Shown here: one piece after another, positions 16,001-26,100 of the stretch
Layout of the letters: each line of letters starts with the position of its first letter
How positions within the stretch are numbered: the stretch's first letter is position 1
Origin: Glandiceps talaboti
Taxonomy: Eukaryota > Hemichordata > Enteropneusta > Spengelidae
Length of the DNA stretch: 62,000 nucleotides
Direction of reading: 5' to 3'
Assembly (NCBI RefSeq): GCF_964340395.1
Contig: NC_135568.1
Span: 3,845,425-3,907,424, forward strand
The notes under the pieces: model-generated
The model's database searches: none
The model's input: the letters and a program-made list of their open reading frames with translations, nothing else
Told to the model about the DNA's origin: nothing
Translations under genes and position numbers: made by a program

Positions 16001-16283
16001 ATAATATGAATCTAGACTTTTGCATGTTTCCGTAACGACAAGCCAAGAAAATATAGATAGATTGTTATCCACTGAATAAAGTTTCCAACCATAGCATGAA
16101 CATACATAAATTTTCTGAGATATAAAAAGCAAATATTTTCCATTGTGGTACAATATCAATCTGAATGATTTTATTTTTGTTTCTTTATTAGCTGCAGAAA
16201 ATGCACTCCTATTATATAGTGGAATACTCCTAGTTGCAAACCATCCAACCAATCAGCATCACAAGAAGTACATTGATAAGTGA
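7850..16283 (+). CDS. LETMD1: LETM1 domain-containing protein 1 (LETMD1/HCCR-like), nine exons
   Basis: LETMD1 is a mitochondrial inner-membrane protein of the LETM1-like family. Exons joined by GT-AG sites are 7850-7923, 9322-9515, 10895-11007, 11656-11744, 12057-12243, 13270-13368, 14278-14433, 15152-15248 and 16192-16283. Phases agree at every junction and give 366 residues plus TGA; human LETMD1 is about 360. The start MAVSRAGS has a good context (CCAACATGG), and the first ~45 residues are Arg- and Ser-rich, as in a mitochondrial presequence. A motif FSIQYEKYE is followed by a hydrophobic segment at about residues 135-161 (ending YVILPLLYLFP), then the family's YLFPRYLL...F run. The C-terminal half matches the LETM1-like ribosome-binding-domain architecture, and the protein ends with a hydrophobic [10 protein letters not shown]-type tail. 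Introns are full of repeats but no exon is broken. Identity is from recognised family sequence, not from a search. Confidence 0.93.
8312..8362 (+). repeat. G-rich tract in LETMD1 intron 1
   Basis: A run of G broken by single T or A residues, including a 13-base G run and repeated GGGTG. It has several GGG blocks with short loops on the transcribed strand, which is compatible with a G-quadruplex. Confidence 0.6.
9600..9790 (+). repeat. dispersed repeat, copy 1 (LETMD1 intron 2)
   Basis: The stretch with GAGTAGAAATT, ACCCAGAGTCCATGAA and GAGATGACAG-like segments recurs in reverse complement at about 59890-60025. It is followed by ATCAATCAATCAAAGAGATTTATA, split here by text limits into ATCAATCAATCAAAGAG and ATTTATA, a tail common in retroposons of marine invertebrates. 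Confidence 0.6.
10113..10552. mobile_element. possible non-autonomous element with inverted repeats
   Basis: Two inverted repeats are visible. CTCGGATGTTC (from about 10118) pairs with GAACATCCGAG (to about 10185). CTAGCGAATGTCAT (10188-10201) pairs perfectly with ATGACATTCGCTAG (10539-10552). The stretch lies in LETMD1 intron 2. No coding capacity is seen, and family and exact limits are unknown. Confidence 0.35.
11052..11134. repeat. (CTGT)n microsatellite, LETMD1 intron 3
   Basis: The tetranucleotide array starts about 45 bp after the exon 3 donor site (GT at 11008) and has one ATGT variant. Confidence 0.9.
11175..11495. repeat. TG-rich minisatellite, about 40-bp units
   Basis: After a CTGTGT region, units containing GTGTACATCTGTGAGTGTG and GTGAATGCATGTAT repeat imperfectly to about 11490 within LETMD1 intron 3. 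Confidence 0.7.
11830..11997 (+). mobile_element. retroposon 3'-end fragment with (AGAC)n tail
   Basis: The segment CGGGTACTCCGGTTTCCTCC followed by a TAAATAAATA-type A-rich end and an (ATAG)/(ACAG) tract looks like the 3' end of a LINE or SINE as seen in many marine invertebrates. No coding part remains. It lies in LETMD1 intron 4, about 60 bp before the exon 5 acceptor. Family assignment is from memory of this motif, not from a search. Confidence 0.45.
12600..13165. repeat. CA-rich degenerate minisatellite with (CA)n core
   Basis: Repeated segments of the form ATTCAAACACA and ACATGCACA fill much of LETMD1 intron 5. A pure CA tract sits at about 12984-13039. Reading frames here are His-Thr repeats and are not genes. 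Confidence 0.85.
13448..13720 (-). mobile_element. degenerate RTE-like LINE C-terminal fragment
   Basis: Read on the minus strand, the stretch encodes in broken frames a GGGEIT-type segment, then TWSRMARDR, an EWKLL segment with a stop, then EGFIQHW. This resembles the C-terminal tail of endonuclease-reverse transcriptases (W..A.DR..W..L.EA..Q.W). Stops and frameshifts show it is dead. It lies in LETMD1 intron 6. Confidence 0.55.
14031..14201. mobile_element. 171-bp hAT-like MITE
   Basis: Terminal inverted repeats are CAGTGTGCCCTCTAA at the left and TTAGAGGGCACACTG at the right. The flanking 8-mers are GTCATAGT (14023-14030) and GTCATCGT (14202-14209), which match at 7 of 8 positions. A CAGTG-type terminus with an 8-bp duplication is the hAT signature. 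There is no coding capacity. A truncated relative lies at 54078-54180. Confidence 0.75.
14434..14985 (+). repeat. 93-bp minisatellite starting at the LETMD1 exon 7 donor
   Basis: The unit begins GTGAGTCTAAC and ends GAGATGTAG. Copies of the GTGAGTCTAAC start lie at 14434, 14527, 14620 and 14713, exactly 93 bp apart. At least two more diverged units follow to about 14985. The first unit's start is the real splice donor, so donor-like sites are duplicated within the intron. Confidence 0.92.
15060..15150 (+). repeat. dispersed repeat, short copy in LETMD1 intron 7
   Basis: The stretch CCCTTAGGTCACTC followed by TTTTCCTTGGCTGA matches 53530-53570, where it belongs to a longer dispersed repeat. 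It abuts the exon 8 acceptor (AG at 15150-15151). Confidence 0.6.
15283..15637 (+). mobile_element. ~355-bp MITE, copy A (LETMD1 intron 8)
   Basis: The ends form imperfect ~30-bp terminal inverted repeats: AGGCCAAAAAAATATA...CTGGTTTGGTCA at the left, and TGACCAGAACCAGATA with TTTTTTTGGGGGGCCT at the right. The interior contains a GATATC core and A-rich runs. The same element lies in opposite orientation at 17486-17832. It has no coding capacity. Confidence 0.75.
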
Positions 16284-16639
16284 TTGATAGATGGATAGAC
16301 CAATCAGTGAAGATGTGTGTCATGTGATTCAAACTAACCAATGAGAGTGTTGTTTAATAATAGAGAACCTACCCACACATTTTTGGATACAAATAGTGTA
16401 TTGAAATATATACTGAACTAAGCAGGACTGAGATTACAATGAAACTAATGACAATTAATACAACAAAATTTATGAAACTGTTTATACTAAATACCAGGAA
16501 TTAGGAGAAATTGTGAAATTGTTTATATAAATTTTTATTTTGGTATTTAGTTTATTATTACATGTTTTTACCCGACTGTGGTTTTCTAATATGAATTTGG
16601 AAAGGTTTTATCATTTTTTTTTATTTAAATGACATAAAA

Positions 16640-16645
16640 AATAAA
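16640..16645 (+). terminator. candidate LETMD1 poly(A) signal
   Basis: An AATAAA hexamer lies about 360 bp after the LETMD1 stop codon in AT-rich DNA. No other hexamer was looked for systematically, so this is only a candidate. Confidence 0.4.
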
Positions 16646-17485
16646 TTATGATTGAGCAGGTGAACATGATCAATCTTAGAAGATCACAGATGTTTATGCA
16701 ACATCATTATAATTGAACTGATGTCTATGTGTTACTGTTTGAAAATGCCACTCAGTGAAAGTCTGTGTGCTGATTCATGAGTCTATAGTAATTGTACCAG
16801 TGTAACTGCAACATTATTTCACAAAAGTGAGTCGGTCAATAGGGAACTTGCAAACCCGCCATGTTGAATGTTGCATCATGGGAAATGTGATAATAAATAA
16901 CAATCAATTAGTATTGTAAACAATGTTGATACATTGTTTGTAACCACAAATAATCAATTCATAGTTACCCTGACAATTGTGGGAGCGTTTTTTTTATAGG
17001 TAGCTCCAGATTAGGTATTACGATAACCACAGATAATCCCATAGTCCTTTGCATCTGAGCATGCTCAGTCTGGATTGCAAGTTTGCTATTACGGTTTTCA
17101 GGCAATATTTTCAATACCACAAATAGTTGGTGTTATCCCTATCTGATTAAAACTCGATGTAGTGTACACTTCATGATTTCTTTTTGACAGTTACGTTTAC
17201 TGTCCTTAGTTCTTTTGAATATTTGTGTTATTTTTCTCTCGTATAAATAAAATGTACTGAAAAATTTATTCATCCCTTGTCTAGTAATCAGAAGATCTGT
17301 AGTTTGTTGACAAGGTGGCATTGGTCCTTGTATATTTGGTGATGGATAACTAGTTTAGTGGTGTGCCATTTATGCTCAAACGATCTTCTGAGCTTTTTTA
17401 ACTTGATGAATTTCTGCTGTATACCACTTTGTATTAGGCCGAATGGTTGTTATGTGTGTTTGTCGAGAAGACTGGCGAGGTTGGA

Positions 17486-17832
17486 GTTCTGGTCAGGGTA
17501 AACTTTCTAAAGTGGTGCGATGACGCGAATTTTTTTTTTCCTAATTTTTTTTTTTTTTTTGCAAATTAGTAGATACATTTTTTTTTGACACTTTACATAC
17601 TCTGTTCTATCATATTTGTTTCTTGAAAAACTTCCTTTTTCTTCGAAGCAGTTTAGGCTTTGTATTTAAGCAGTCTTGGCATGTAGGGTAGATTTCAGCT
17701 GCTTGTTCTCCTGATATCAGGAATAAATAAGGAACGGGAAAGCAAAAATTATCGGAAAAAAAAGGATCGACGCGGGGTATTCAGGGCACGCGCGCGCTCA
17801 GTGACCAGAACCAGATATATTTTTTTGGCCTA
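17486..17832 (-). mobile_element. ~350-bp MITE, copy B (inverted relative to copy A)
   Basis: The sequence is the reverse complement of copy A at 15283-15637 with few differences, including the TTCTTCGAAGCAGTTTAGGC and CCTGATATCAGG interior segments. The right end AACCAGATATATTTTTTTGG is intact; the left terminal repeat is shortened to TTCTGGTCA. Copies A and B form an inverted pair around LETMD1 exon 9. Confidence 0.75.
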
Positions 17833-17946
17833 AACACCCCAAAAGTAAAAGAATTTAATTTTTCATCCTACATTGATTTGAAATATATATTGATCTCGCA
17901 CCTTATATCTTATTCTCGCATTGTTGAAACAGTTAAATGTTGATTT

Positions 17947-17984
17947 AAGGATGAGATGCAGGTTCGAACCTGCATCTCAACCTT
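17947..17984. repeat. 38-bp palindrome with a GGTTCGAACC centre
   Basis: TGAGATGCAGGTTC is followed directly by its exact reverse complement (17952-17979). With one A-A mismatch on each side the symmetry extends by AAGG/CCTT to 38 bp. The centre equals a tRNA B-box-like string, but I see no cloverleaf. Confidence 0.85.
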
Positions 17985-18744
17985 CATGTAAGGAAATTGC
18001 TAGTGTTGTATTGCGGAGTGTGGTCACTATGAAATAGGAAATAACCCATATCAGTACCTGTTGATCCACTGAACACGGCATGCAGTACTACCTAGCCACA
18101 TGATAAAGTGGCACTGCGCGCACTGTGAGGCCCAAAAGCTATGCTACTAGATGTATTTATTCATTTTGGGTACAATAATAGAACCCCTCATTGAAATCTT
18201 ATTAATGTTACCATGGATACTTCTTTCATGGGGAGACAATGTACAACTTGTATAATTTGTTGCAATTTGAACTGTAGGCTATACGATACGTAAACACTCA
18301 ATAGAGTTAGTGTGACCTGTGACTAATACTATAATACTAGTATAGTTGGCGAGACAGCTGAAAAATAATCTATTTTTGGTTGAATACATCTACTGAAAAA
18401 CAAAGTATAAATTCATTAATTTTAAATTGGCAGGACGTTACTATACTGATACAGGAATGTGTAATGGCTAGGCTGGGGGTTCCATTGGGAATGAATACAT
18501 GTGTCGGAAACTCATAGACCCCTAGTCCTGCTTGCAGATGGTGCACCATTTCGCTCGCATATGGCAACAATGTGTATCATGCAAACCAGTAAAAGGCAAA
18601 AGAGGTTCATATCCCAAGCTGAAAGATGGTGCTATTGAACTAATAAGGAAAAAATAGCGGAGTATGGTGATATTACCAAAGATGTTTCTATCAGTACATT
18701 CGGATGAGTGGTGAGAACTTGATTATAAGGTGCACTAGGTGGTA

Positions 18745-18935
18745 TGTTGTACGGTCTTTGCCCAGTGAAGAAGTGTTTTTTTCCACTGTCTTTGTCCACG
18801 ATCAGTCGCACGGTCACGGCCCAGTGAAGAAGTATTTTTTTTTCACTGTCTATTGTCCACTATATACGCTCGTGGCCCCATTTTTAAATACGAGAAGTAC
18901 CTTTTTCACTTTTTTCTCCACGATCCGTCGTATGG
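18745..18935 (+). repeat. imperfect ~80-bp tandem repeat
   Basis: CCCAGTGAAGAAGT followed by a T run, CACTGTCT and GTCCAC occurs twice cleanly, then in a more diverged third copy with CTCCACGATC.CGTCG. Confidence 0.75.
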
Positions 18936-19339
18936 TTTCTAATAATTATCATTGTTGTTTTTCTTGTAATGACAAACATGGTTTCAGCATCGATGAGACA
19001 TCAATGGTTTGAGAAAATGCGCACAAACAATCAAATGATTGACCTAGTGCTTTGACCCCATCAATCGCCCTCTAGCTCTGGTGACACTGCTGACCTATCG
19101 AGCGAGGTGCTTCCAAAACGACATAGAATCAATCTGTATAGCAAACCTGGTTACTATAGTGACAAAGCAAAAACCCAAACAAAGTAGTACTTCATATATA
19201 TGGAATTATGGTCAGTATGTAAATGCATGTGAATACCATACAAGTCATAATTTTGAAATAATGCAATTAAAGTTTCCAAGTGTCATGTCAGTTTCATTTC
19301 GAGCAGTCGAAAATAAAAAGAACATGTTTTTGCTTGTTT

Positions 19340-19352
19340 GGGGGGGGGGGGG
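19340..19352 (+). repeat. poly-G run
   Basis: An uninterrupted run of about 12-13 G. Confidence 0.9.
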
Positions 19353-19871
19353 TACTCAACTTGGATGACTTGTGTAGAAGCAGACATTTATGACCTGGGG
19401 GTATCTCAGGTAGAAAGTCTTGGATGTATTCAGACGTTACAGTTAATTGTGCAATAGTTCGCAAACTCGTGTAATCAGCCTTTTTATGGCCTCGATGTAG
19501 TTTAGAAGTTCCGACTCAATGTTTTAAATGGGTTTTCCCTTGTTGACGTTCTTTTCTGGTAACTCCTTAGCATCGCCACCATGCTACGTTACCCGCGATG
19601 ACATTTAGTAGATTGAGAGATGGAATTATAGCGTCAGACACTGGGCGTGGTGTTATCTTTTTGATATGGCCAACTCCAACTTTTCTTTTTCACACGTCAA
19701 TGTTTTTGCTTGACCGGCAATATAGGGAGTGTGGTTGTTGATACATTTCAACAAGTCTAAAATTTATAAGACAGCTCCTCTTTAAGTCATGGTAGTAAAG
19801 CTAATTTTCTTCGCAAGGACTTCTGAAAGTCATACGAAATTACCTTCCGTTCACCCTAAATCTTAAATTCA

Positions 19872-20110
19872 AGAGTACGTACAATCTGAATAAAATCTGA
19901 TGTGGTGAAAGCGGCTAGATGCCTTTATTTACCTCTATTTCCATAGTTGTGTGTTGTTGTTTTTTTTTCCGAGTGATCGCTTCTTCCGTGGGACGGCAGC
20001 GATCACTCGGAACAAAACAAACGACACAAAATGGTGTACACATAGAAGTAAATAAAGGCATCTAGCCGGTTTTACCACATGAGATTTTAATCAGATTGGA
20101 GTACGTAGAG
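19872..20110. mobile_element. ~235-bp foldback element
   Basis: Two ~110-bp arms are inverted copies. The left arm has GGCTAGATGCCTTTATTTAC and CCGAGTGATCGCT; the right arm has AGCGATCACTCGG and GTAAATAAAGGCATCTAGCC. A loop of about 15 bp separates them. This is a MITE-like hairpin with no coding sequence. Confidence 0.8.
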
Positions 20111-20600
20111 CGATCGAAAAACATATAACACTTCACTTCACTTCTTAACACTGACAGAGATAAAACAGCAACCACAAACGGGTTACTTGAGAGATGCAAT
20201 CGGCTAAGAAAGCTAAGAGAGTTTTTCCTAATGATTTCATCAAAGGTGAAAATCGAAAAGTTGACAAACATTGCGCTATTGCTCTGAATAAAAGCATTGT
20301 TTAACACCTGACAATTTACGGAAAACCTGTGAGTAAGCTCTCTTGGCTGCATTAAAAGTATTTACAGAGAAAATACTCCACAAATAAGAACAATAAGGAA
20401 TATCACAAAAGACAGAAAATAAGTGACATTTAACAGAGAGGGATGCAAATTTAAAATCACGAATTGGAGCATTATCTCTGACATATAAAAGTCGAGTCTG
20501 AGCCGGGATGTCTTCATTATCCTTGAGGTCACATGTGGTCAAGTGACCAAGGTATTTGTAAACACTGACGTAATTCAGCAATCTACCATTCAGGTAACTT
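20104..20600 (-). pseudogene. frameshifted LINE reverse-transcriptase C-terminal remnant
   Basis: On the minus strand one frame (from about 20581) reads VSVYKYLGHL, AQTRLLYVRDNAP, FASLSVKCHLFSVFC and AAKRAYSQVFRKLSG. The adjacent frame continues from about 20290 with FIFDE-like text, SFLSRLHLSSNPFVV and VLRSEV. The V..YKYLGH.....D motif and the AKRAY..VFRKL block are typical of the segment after the reverse-transcriptase domain in CR1/Jockey-type LINEs. The frameshift and missing N-terminal part show it is an old truncated copy. It abuts the foldback element. Confidence 0.75.
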
Positions 20601-20806
20601 CAGGAACTGGTTTGAGCCTACGTACATTAGGTTGAATATGACGTCACCTATAAAAGAATTGCATGATTGGCATGTATCGTATACTCATGTAACATATCAC
20701 GTGACACACCATACTCGGCGTCTTGATAAATCGTTACAGGTTTACAACAACTTTAATACTGTCTTCAGCAGCCTGACTGTTTGTTATACCTGCATCCCCA
20801 TTACAG

Positions 20807-20878
20807 ATTGATCAACTTCATTGTGACAAAGGTGAAGTCTTGAATCCAAGTGTTGCCACATATCAACTTCATGTAAAG
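20807..20878 (+). other. candidate 5' non-coding exon of the LRAT-array gene
   Basis: A 72-bp stretch is bounded by a good acceptor (CCCATTACAG before it) and a good donor (AAAG|GTAAGA after it). A second acceptor, CTTGCAG, ends at 23109, so the stretch could join to 23110, 29 bp before the LRAT-array start codon. The 72 bp are open in one frame (24 codons), but that frame would stop shortly after 23110, and an in-frame TAA at 23118-23120 separates it from the LRAT-array frame. It would therefore be 5' UTR. RNA evidence is lacking. Confidence 0.35.
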
Positions 20879-21173
20879 GTAAGAACAAGTTCTGAATAGT
20901 TAGTTTTCAAATATATAGCTAAACTTTCACTTTATCTTGAAATCACGTCTAAGTAAGAAAAAAAAGCATCACGTTGTTCGTAGTTTGATTTTGATTGCAT
21001 TTCAAAAAACCAATGTTCGAATTTCGATATCAATACCCTAAACACTAACTTCCAAAGTCACATGTAATTTGAAATGTCGATTTCTTAAACATGTATTCAT
21101 GGTTTGAAATTACGTCAAAATACGAATCATGGATAGATTAGGATTTCACTTGGACGTCGTTAGTCACGCACCG

Positions 21174-21650
21174 ATATTATAAGACGCCGATTATAAAAAT
21201 AGTTTCGAATTCGTTGCCGACACTGGTAGTGTTTCTTGTGTCGATCTGTGCAGATTTTCACCTGCAAAACCAAAGACCATACACGTATCGGGTCTATAAC
21301 AAAATAAACATATTAAAAATTGGTTGTGCAGGAACAAGCTTACCGTATTGTAATTCTCGAACTTACTCTCATGTACATGACTGTCATATTTGTCAGTGTT
21401 TATGTGTTTTGTTAAAACGTTAACAGGGATATTATCTAATGACGTCTTAACCTTTCAGACCAGTTCGTACTACTTTTGTCCGCAATAGTGAAACCGAAAC
21501 TTTAACAGGGATATTATAAGACGCCGATTATAAAAACAGTTTAGAATTCGTTGCCGACACTGGTAGTATTTCTTGTGTCACCATGCACGTAACTGGTCTA
21601 TAGAAAACAAACATAAAAACTGGTTATGCACTGGTTAAGCTTAAGAAATT
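21174..21650 (+). repeat. direct duplication, ~330 bp apart
   Basis: A segment with ATAAGACGCCGATTATAAAA and TTCGTTGCCGACACTGGTAG at about 21178 recurs almost unchanged at about 21516. The downstream segments (AAACAAACAT..AAA.TGGTT.TGCA) also match, so this is a diverged tandem pair. Confidence 0.8.
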
Positions 21651-22091
21651 CAGTATTTTACAATGTAAGGTACTCCTGTCTCAATTAAAATGTGGAAGAG
21701 TAACTGCACATCTGTGCGTCTTTTGATTTCAGCACATTCGTCGCACACAAAAGGTACTACTGTTCAAAGAAAAACCTGTTCATTTAAGCTGGGGCGTGAA
21801 CAAAAGAAATACTGTCAGACTTTGACATTTGAGGCATACTCAATGCATGTGATATAGCTCTCCGTGTAAAATACCACAGTTAGCAATATGAATTCTGTGT
21901 AATTCAACTTCAGTCTACTTCTACAATGTTTGAAGATTTACCTCACCCTACAACCATTCTTCTAGATGTTACCAATCATCATAGCTTGAAAGCTTTATTG
22001 GGAATATAAAGAAGAATTTCATTTTACCATTCGCGACCGGCAGTGGTATAGAAGATTTTACATTTTTACCTTGTCAGAGAAGGTCATGATG

Positions 22092-22264
<173 letters not shown>

Positions 22265-22439
22265 AACCAGCCAGGGCTTTCTGTATTTTAAATGACGATT
22301 TGCATGATTACATTAAACTATACATCATGTATCACGGAACCCCAGAATTTTGCATTCCATCAATGCGTGTAGGAGCAACAATGTGAAGGCTTCGTTTTGT
22401 GCCCTATCGGGAGGCACCAGCCGGATTACATCTGACACC

Positions 22440-22720
22440 AGTGTCCATCATAAGGTGGTGATAAAATGTATAGAGGAATTTTAATATGACCATGGTCACA
22501 AGCCCTTGAAATGGTGCAAAAATGTTTAGTGGATTTTTTACTATTCGCCCACAAGCCCTTAAAAGTGACAACACTTCTAGACGAATTTTAATTTCACCAT
22601 GTCACAAGCCCTTAAAATGGTGCAAAAGTGTTTAATGGGATGTTTTACTATTCGTCCACAAGCCCTTACAAGTGACATGGTGATGAAACTTCTAATTAAA
22701 AAGGAATTTTAATTTGAATA
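22440..22720 (+). repeat. imperfect ~112-bp tandem repeat
   Basis: GAATTTTAAT, CACAAGCCCTT.AAATGGTGCA and TTTTACTATTCG..CACAAGCCCTT recur in order about two and a half times. Confidence 0.8.
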
Positions 22721-23138
22721 TTCGCTCTTAACATTGAGGTGATGGTAAGGACTTAATGTAGCCAAATTACTAATATGACTTCTGTTTAACAAAACGAAAC
22801 GGTGGTACAACCTTAGTATCGGGTGCTGTAATGAAGTATGTCCAAACAACTACAGCCTTTACAAAATTTGCCATGGAACCATCCATAGGGCCATTCTTCC
22901 GACTGTTGGGCAGGCTCATCACTGTTGCTACACAAGTCCTACTAGTTGTCATTTTGAGGATAAAATCGAGCCGGCATGCCTCTTGATGAATGCATTTGAT
23001 CGCTTCGAAATGGTTGTGACATGTTTTCATTGTAACGACGTATGCTTAAGTGAATGATGAAAACGCAATAATATTTCAGTGCTATAAATATTCCATGCAT
23101 GTCTTGCAGGTCTCCTATAAGGACACAGGAGTGCTGGC

Positions 23139-26100
23139 ATGGAGGAAAGACAGACAATCAAAAATGTGACAGACATCAAACGAGGTGACCATATTATTAT
23201 CAAGCAATTTCTCCATGAGCATCATGCTCTTGCCATAGAAAATGGTACTTGTGGTGATAAGGTAAGTGTCATTCACTACTCTGACGGCATTCGCAAAATG
23301 ATTACCAAGGAAACTATAACCGTGAAAAGTCGGGATGTCTTCGTACTGACAAATAATACACCCGACATAGTTGTCCCCAGTGTAGATGAAGTAATTCGGA
23401 AAGCAATGATCCAAGTTGGTTATAAAACATTTTCTCCGTACAGCAAGCATAATTGTGAATGTTTTATTCGTTGGTGTAAGGCAGACACGAGTTATATTGG
23501 TCGAGTTTCCTGTGTATCCGATATCAAAAAAGGAGACCATCTTATTGTAGAGGATGGATCAAATTATAACCATTCACTTGCTGTCAAAAATGGTAGTTCT
23601 TCGACAGTGCAAATCGTGAAATATGTTCGCAAAGTGGGATTTAGAAAGGTGGTTACTACTGAAATATCTCTCAGACCTGACAAATATTCAGTTTTTAGGT
23701 ATTTTGTTGATAAAAGCAAGACTGAAGATGACATAGATGCTGTTGTTCTAAAAGCGCAAAAACAAATAGGGTTTACAAAATATTCTCATGAACGACAGAA
23801 TACACCCGAAAATTTTGTAAATTGGTGCGAGGCAGAGACAGATTATCGAGAGAGAATTTCAATGGTAACTGAGATAAAACCCGGGGACCATATCATATCC
23901 ATAAACATTGTGAGTGACGATCACTACTTGGCGATTGAAGATGGCCGTACCGATAACTCAGTGAAGGTGATTTACCATACTTTCGGACAGAAGGTTACTG
24001 AAGCGATAATAAAACTGTATCCAGAGAAGAACGAAATTGTAAGAGTGGTTAAAAGTAAGTATGCTGAACATGATGGGTTTTTGACTGACCCAACATTGGT
24101 CATCAAAAAGGCAAGAAGTCAAGTTGGTGAAAGGTCATATTCACCCGATACTAATAATTCCGAGCATTTCCTGAACTGGTGTAAAAGCGAAACTGGTCAC
24201 AAAGAACGCCTACAAGCTTTAACAGATGTGAAGAAAGGTGACCATCTCATCATTGACGGAGTACTGGATGACAATGTACTGGTGTTGAAAGATGCTACAC
24301 CTGCCAATAAACTATTGGTGATACACCACTCCTGGGGTAAAGTAGTGAAAGAGGAAATAGATATCGACACTAAACTCCAAAAGATCTACCGATTTGTAGA
24401 CGATGACCCTACTTTTCTAAGCCATGACGTCCAAGCAATTATTAAACAGGCTGAAACACAGCTTGGTGAGAAAAATTACTGCCAAGGCCAAAGTAGTAAT
24501 GAGCACTTCGTTTTCTGGTGTAAGACAAGGAAAGAACACCTGAAAAAACTTACCTCTACATACGACATCGTGAAGGGTGATCACCTCGTAATAAATAAGT
24601 TCAGAGGTCAAAAGTGCTACCACGCTCTTGCAGTAGAAGATGGACATGTGAATAAAGCATGTGTAATTCACTACAATGGCAATACTGTGCTTAAGGAATA
24701 CATTGATATCGACCCAAAGAAGGAGACCGTTTCAGTATTTTACGCCAATGCTTTTGAGGTGACTGAATATGAAACCAATACCACTATAATAGCGAAAGCT
24801 CACCAACACGTTGGCAGGGATATCTACTCACTTGAAGCAAACAACAATGAGCATTTTGTATATTGGTGTAAAATTCAGAATTCAGAGCTTCTTAAAAGCG
24901 TTTCAACGGCAGCTGAAATACGGAAAGGTGACCAGTTTGCACTCAGCAAAGATGGTATGCCATATCGACGCTATCGTGCTATGCAAGACGGCAAAGGTAA
25001 TCAAGTGTATGCTGTTAAATTATCTGCTCCTGAAGAAATGTCCGAGAAGGAAGTCATTAAAATTGAGCCTAAAGTACGCGTATTTTGCATTGCCGGTGAT
25101 TTGAATTTAAATGTTTCAGACAACCTCAATGCAATCGACAATTCAATGAATCAAAACGAGAAGGGTTTCTCCGATATTCATGGCACATTAGAGAAATTGC
25201 CAGTACCAAAGCGAAACCGCACAAAGCGAATTTCTCATGCACGCGAATTAAAGAAAGGTGACCATTTTATGATTGAAAGACTTGGTGGTATATATTTCCA
25301 TCACTACCTAGCAGTTTCAGACGGCAGTAATGAAAACACAGTCCATGTAATACATTATCAAAAGCAACTCAGGAAAATGACGGTAATTGAAGAAGAACTA
25401 CAGATAACACCTCGGAGAAACAAAATGTTCAGGGTGCATTATGATACTGCGAGCGATCCTGATGTAGTATTAAATAGAGCTCGACGACGTGTAGGAGTGA
25501 AAGAATATTCTCTTGAAAGCAACAACTGTGAGCATTTAATAACCTGGTGTAAAACAGGCATACATCACAGTGACCAGTTGGATACAGATGCGCGTCGAAT
25601 AGGGGCAGGAACCCTGTTTGAAGCATATTACTTACCAGCCAGGGTGACTGTACGAGCCCCTTTTAAAATCATCGCTGGTATTGGCGCAGAAGCAGCATTT
25701 TTAAGACTTTTCTTGCGTGCCATTGCTAAAGGTACAAGTCCTGCCGGGTTTGCAGCTCGCTTTGTTGCAGCATCAGGAGGTATTGCTGCTGCTACCGCAG
25801 TTGTAACCGAGGGGGCATTGTTAACTAATTATGATGCTGTGAAAGTTAATAAAGAGAAAAACAAAGCTAGTCTATCTATAGATGAACGAAAGGATATTGC
25901 TACCAAAGAGTGGAAAATGGGGGGAGCATTCGTCGGTGGTGTTAGTGGAACTGTTGGTGGAGCCGTGATAGGCCAGGTTCTTATTCCTGTCCCAGTCGTG
26001 GGGTTTATGATTGGTGGTTTGGTTGGTGGGACAGTAGGCAGACTTGGAACACGAGCAGCGGCTGGTGAAATGGGTCGTGCAATCTATAAACCAAAGGGAA

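Larger units (their letters stand above)
16284..20800. other. intergenic stretch between LETMD1 and the LRAT-array gene
   Basis: I see no exon. Contents listed separately are MITE copy B, a 38-bp near-perfect palindrome, an ~80-bp tandem repeat, a G run, a foldback element and a LINE remnant. The remainder is unremarkable AT-rich DNA. Confidence 0.55.

Noticed and set aside
17952-17979. A tRNA gene, because of GGTTCGAACC
   Set aside because: The string is the centre of a perfect palindrome; no A box, anticodon arm or acceptor pairing is visible upstream.
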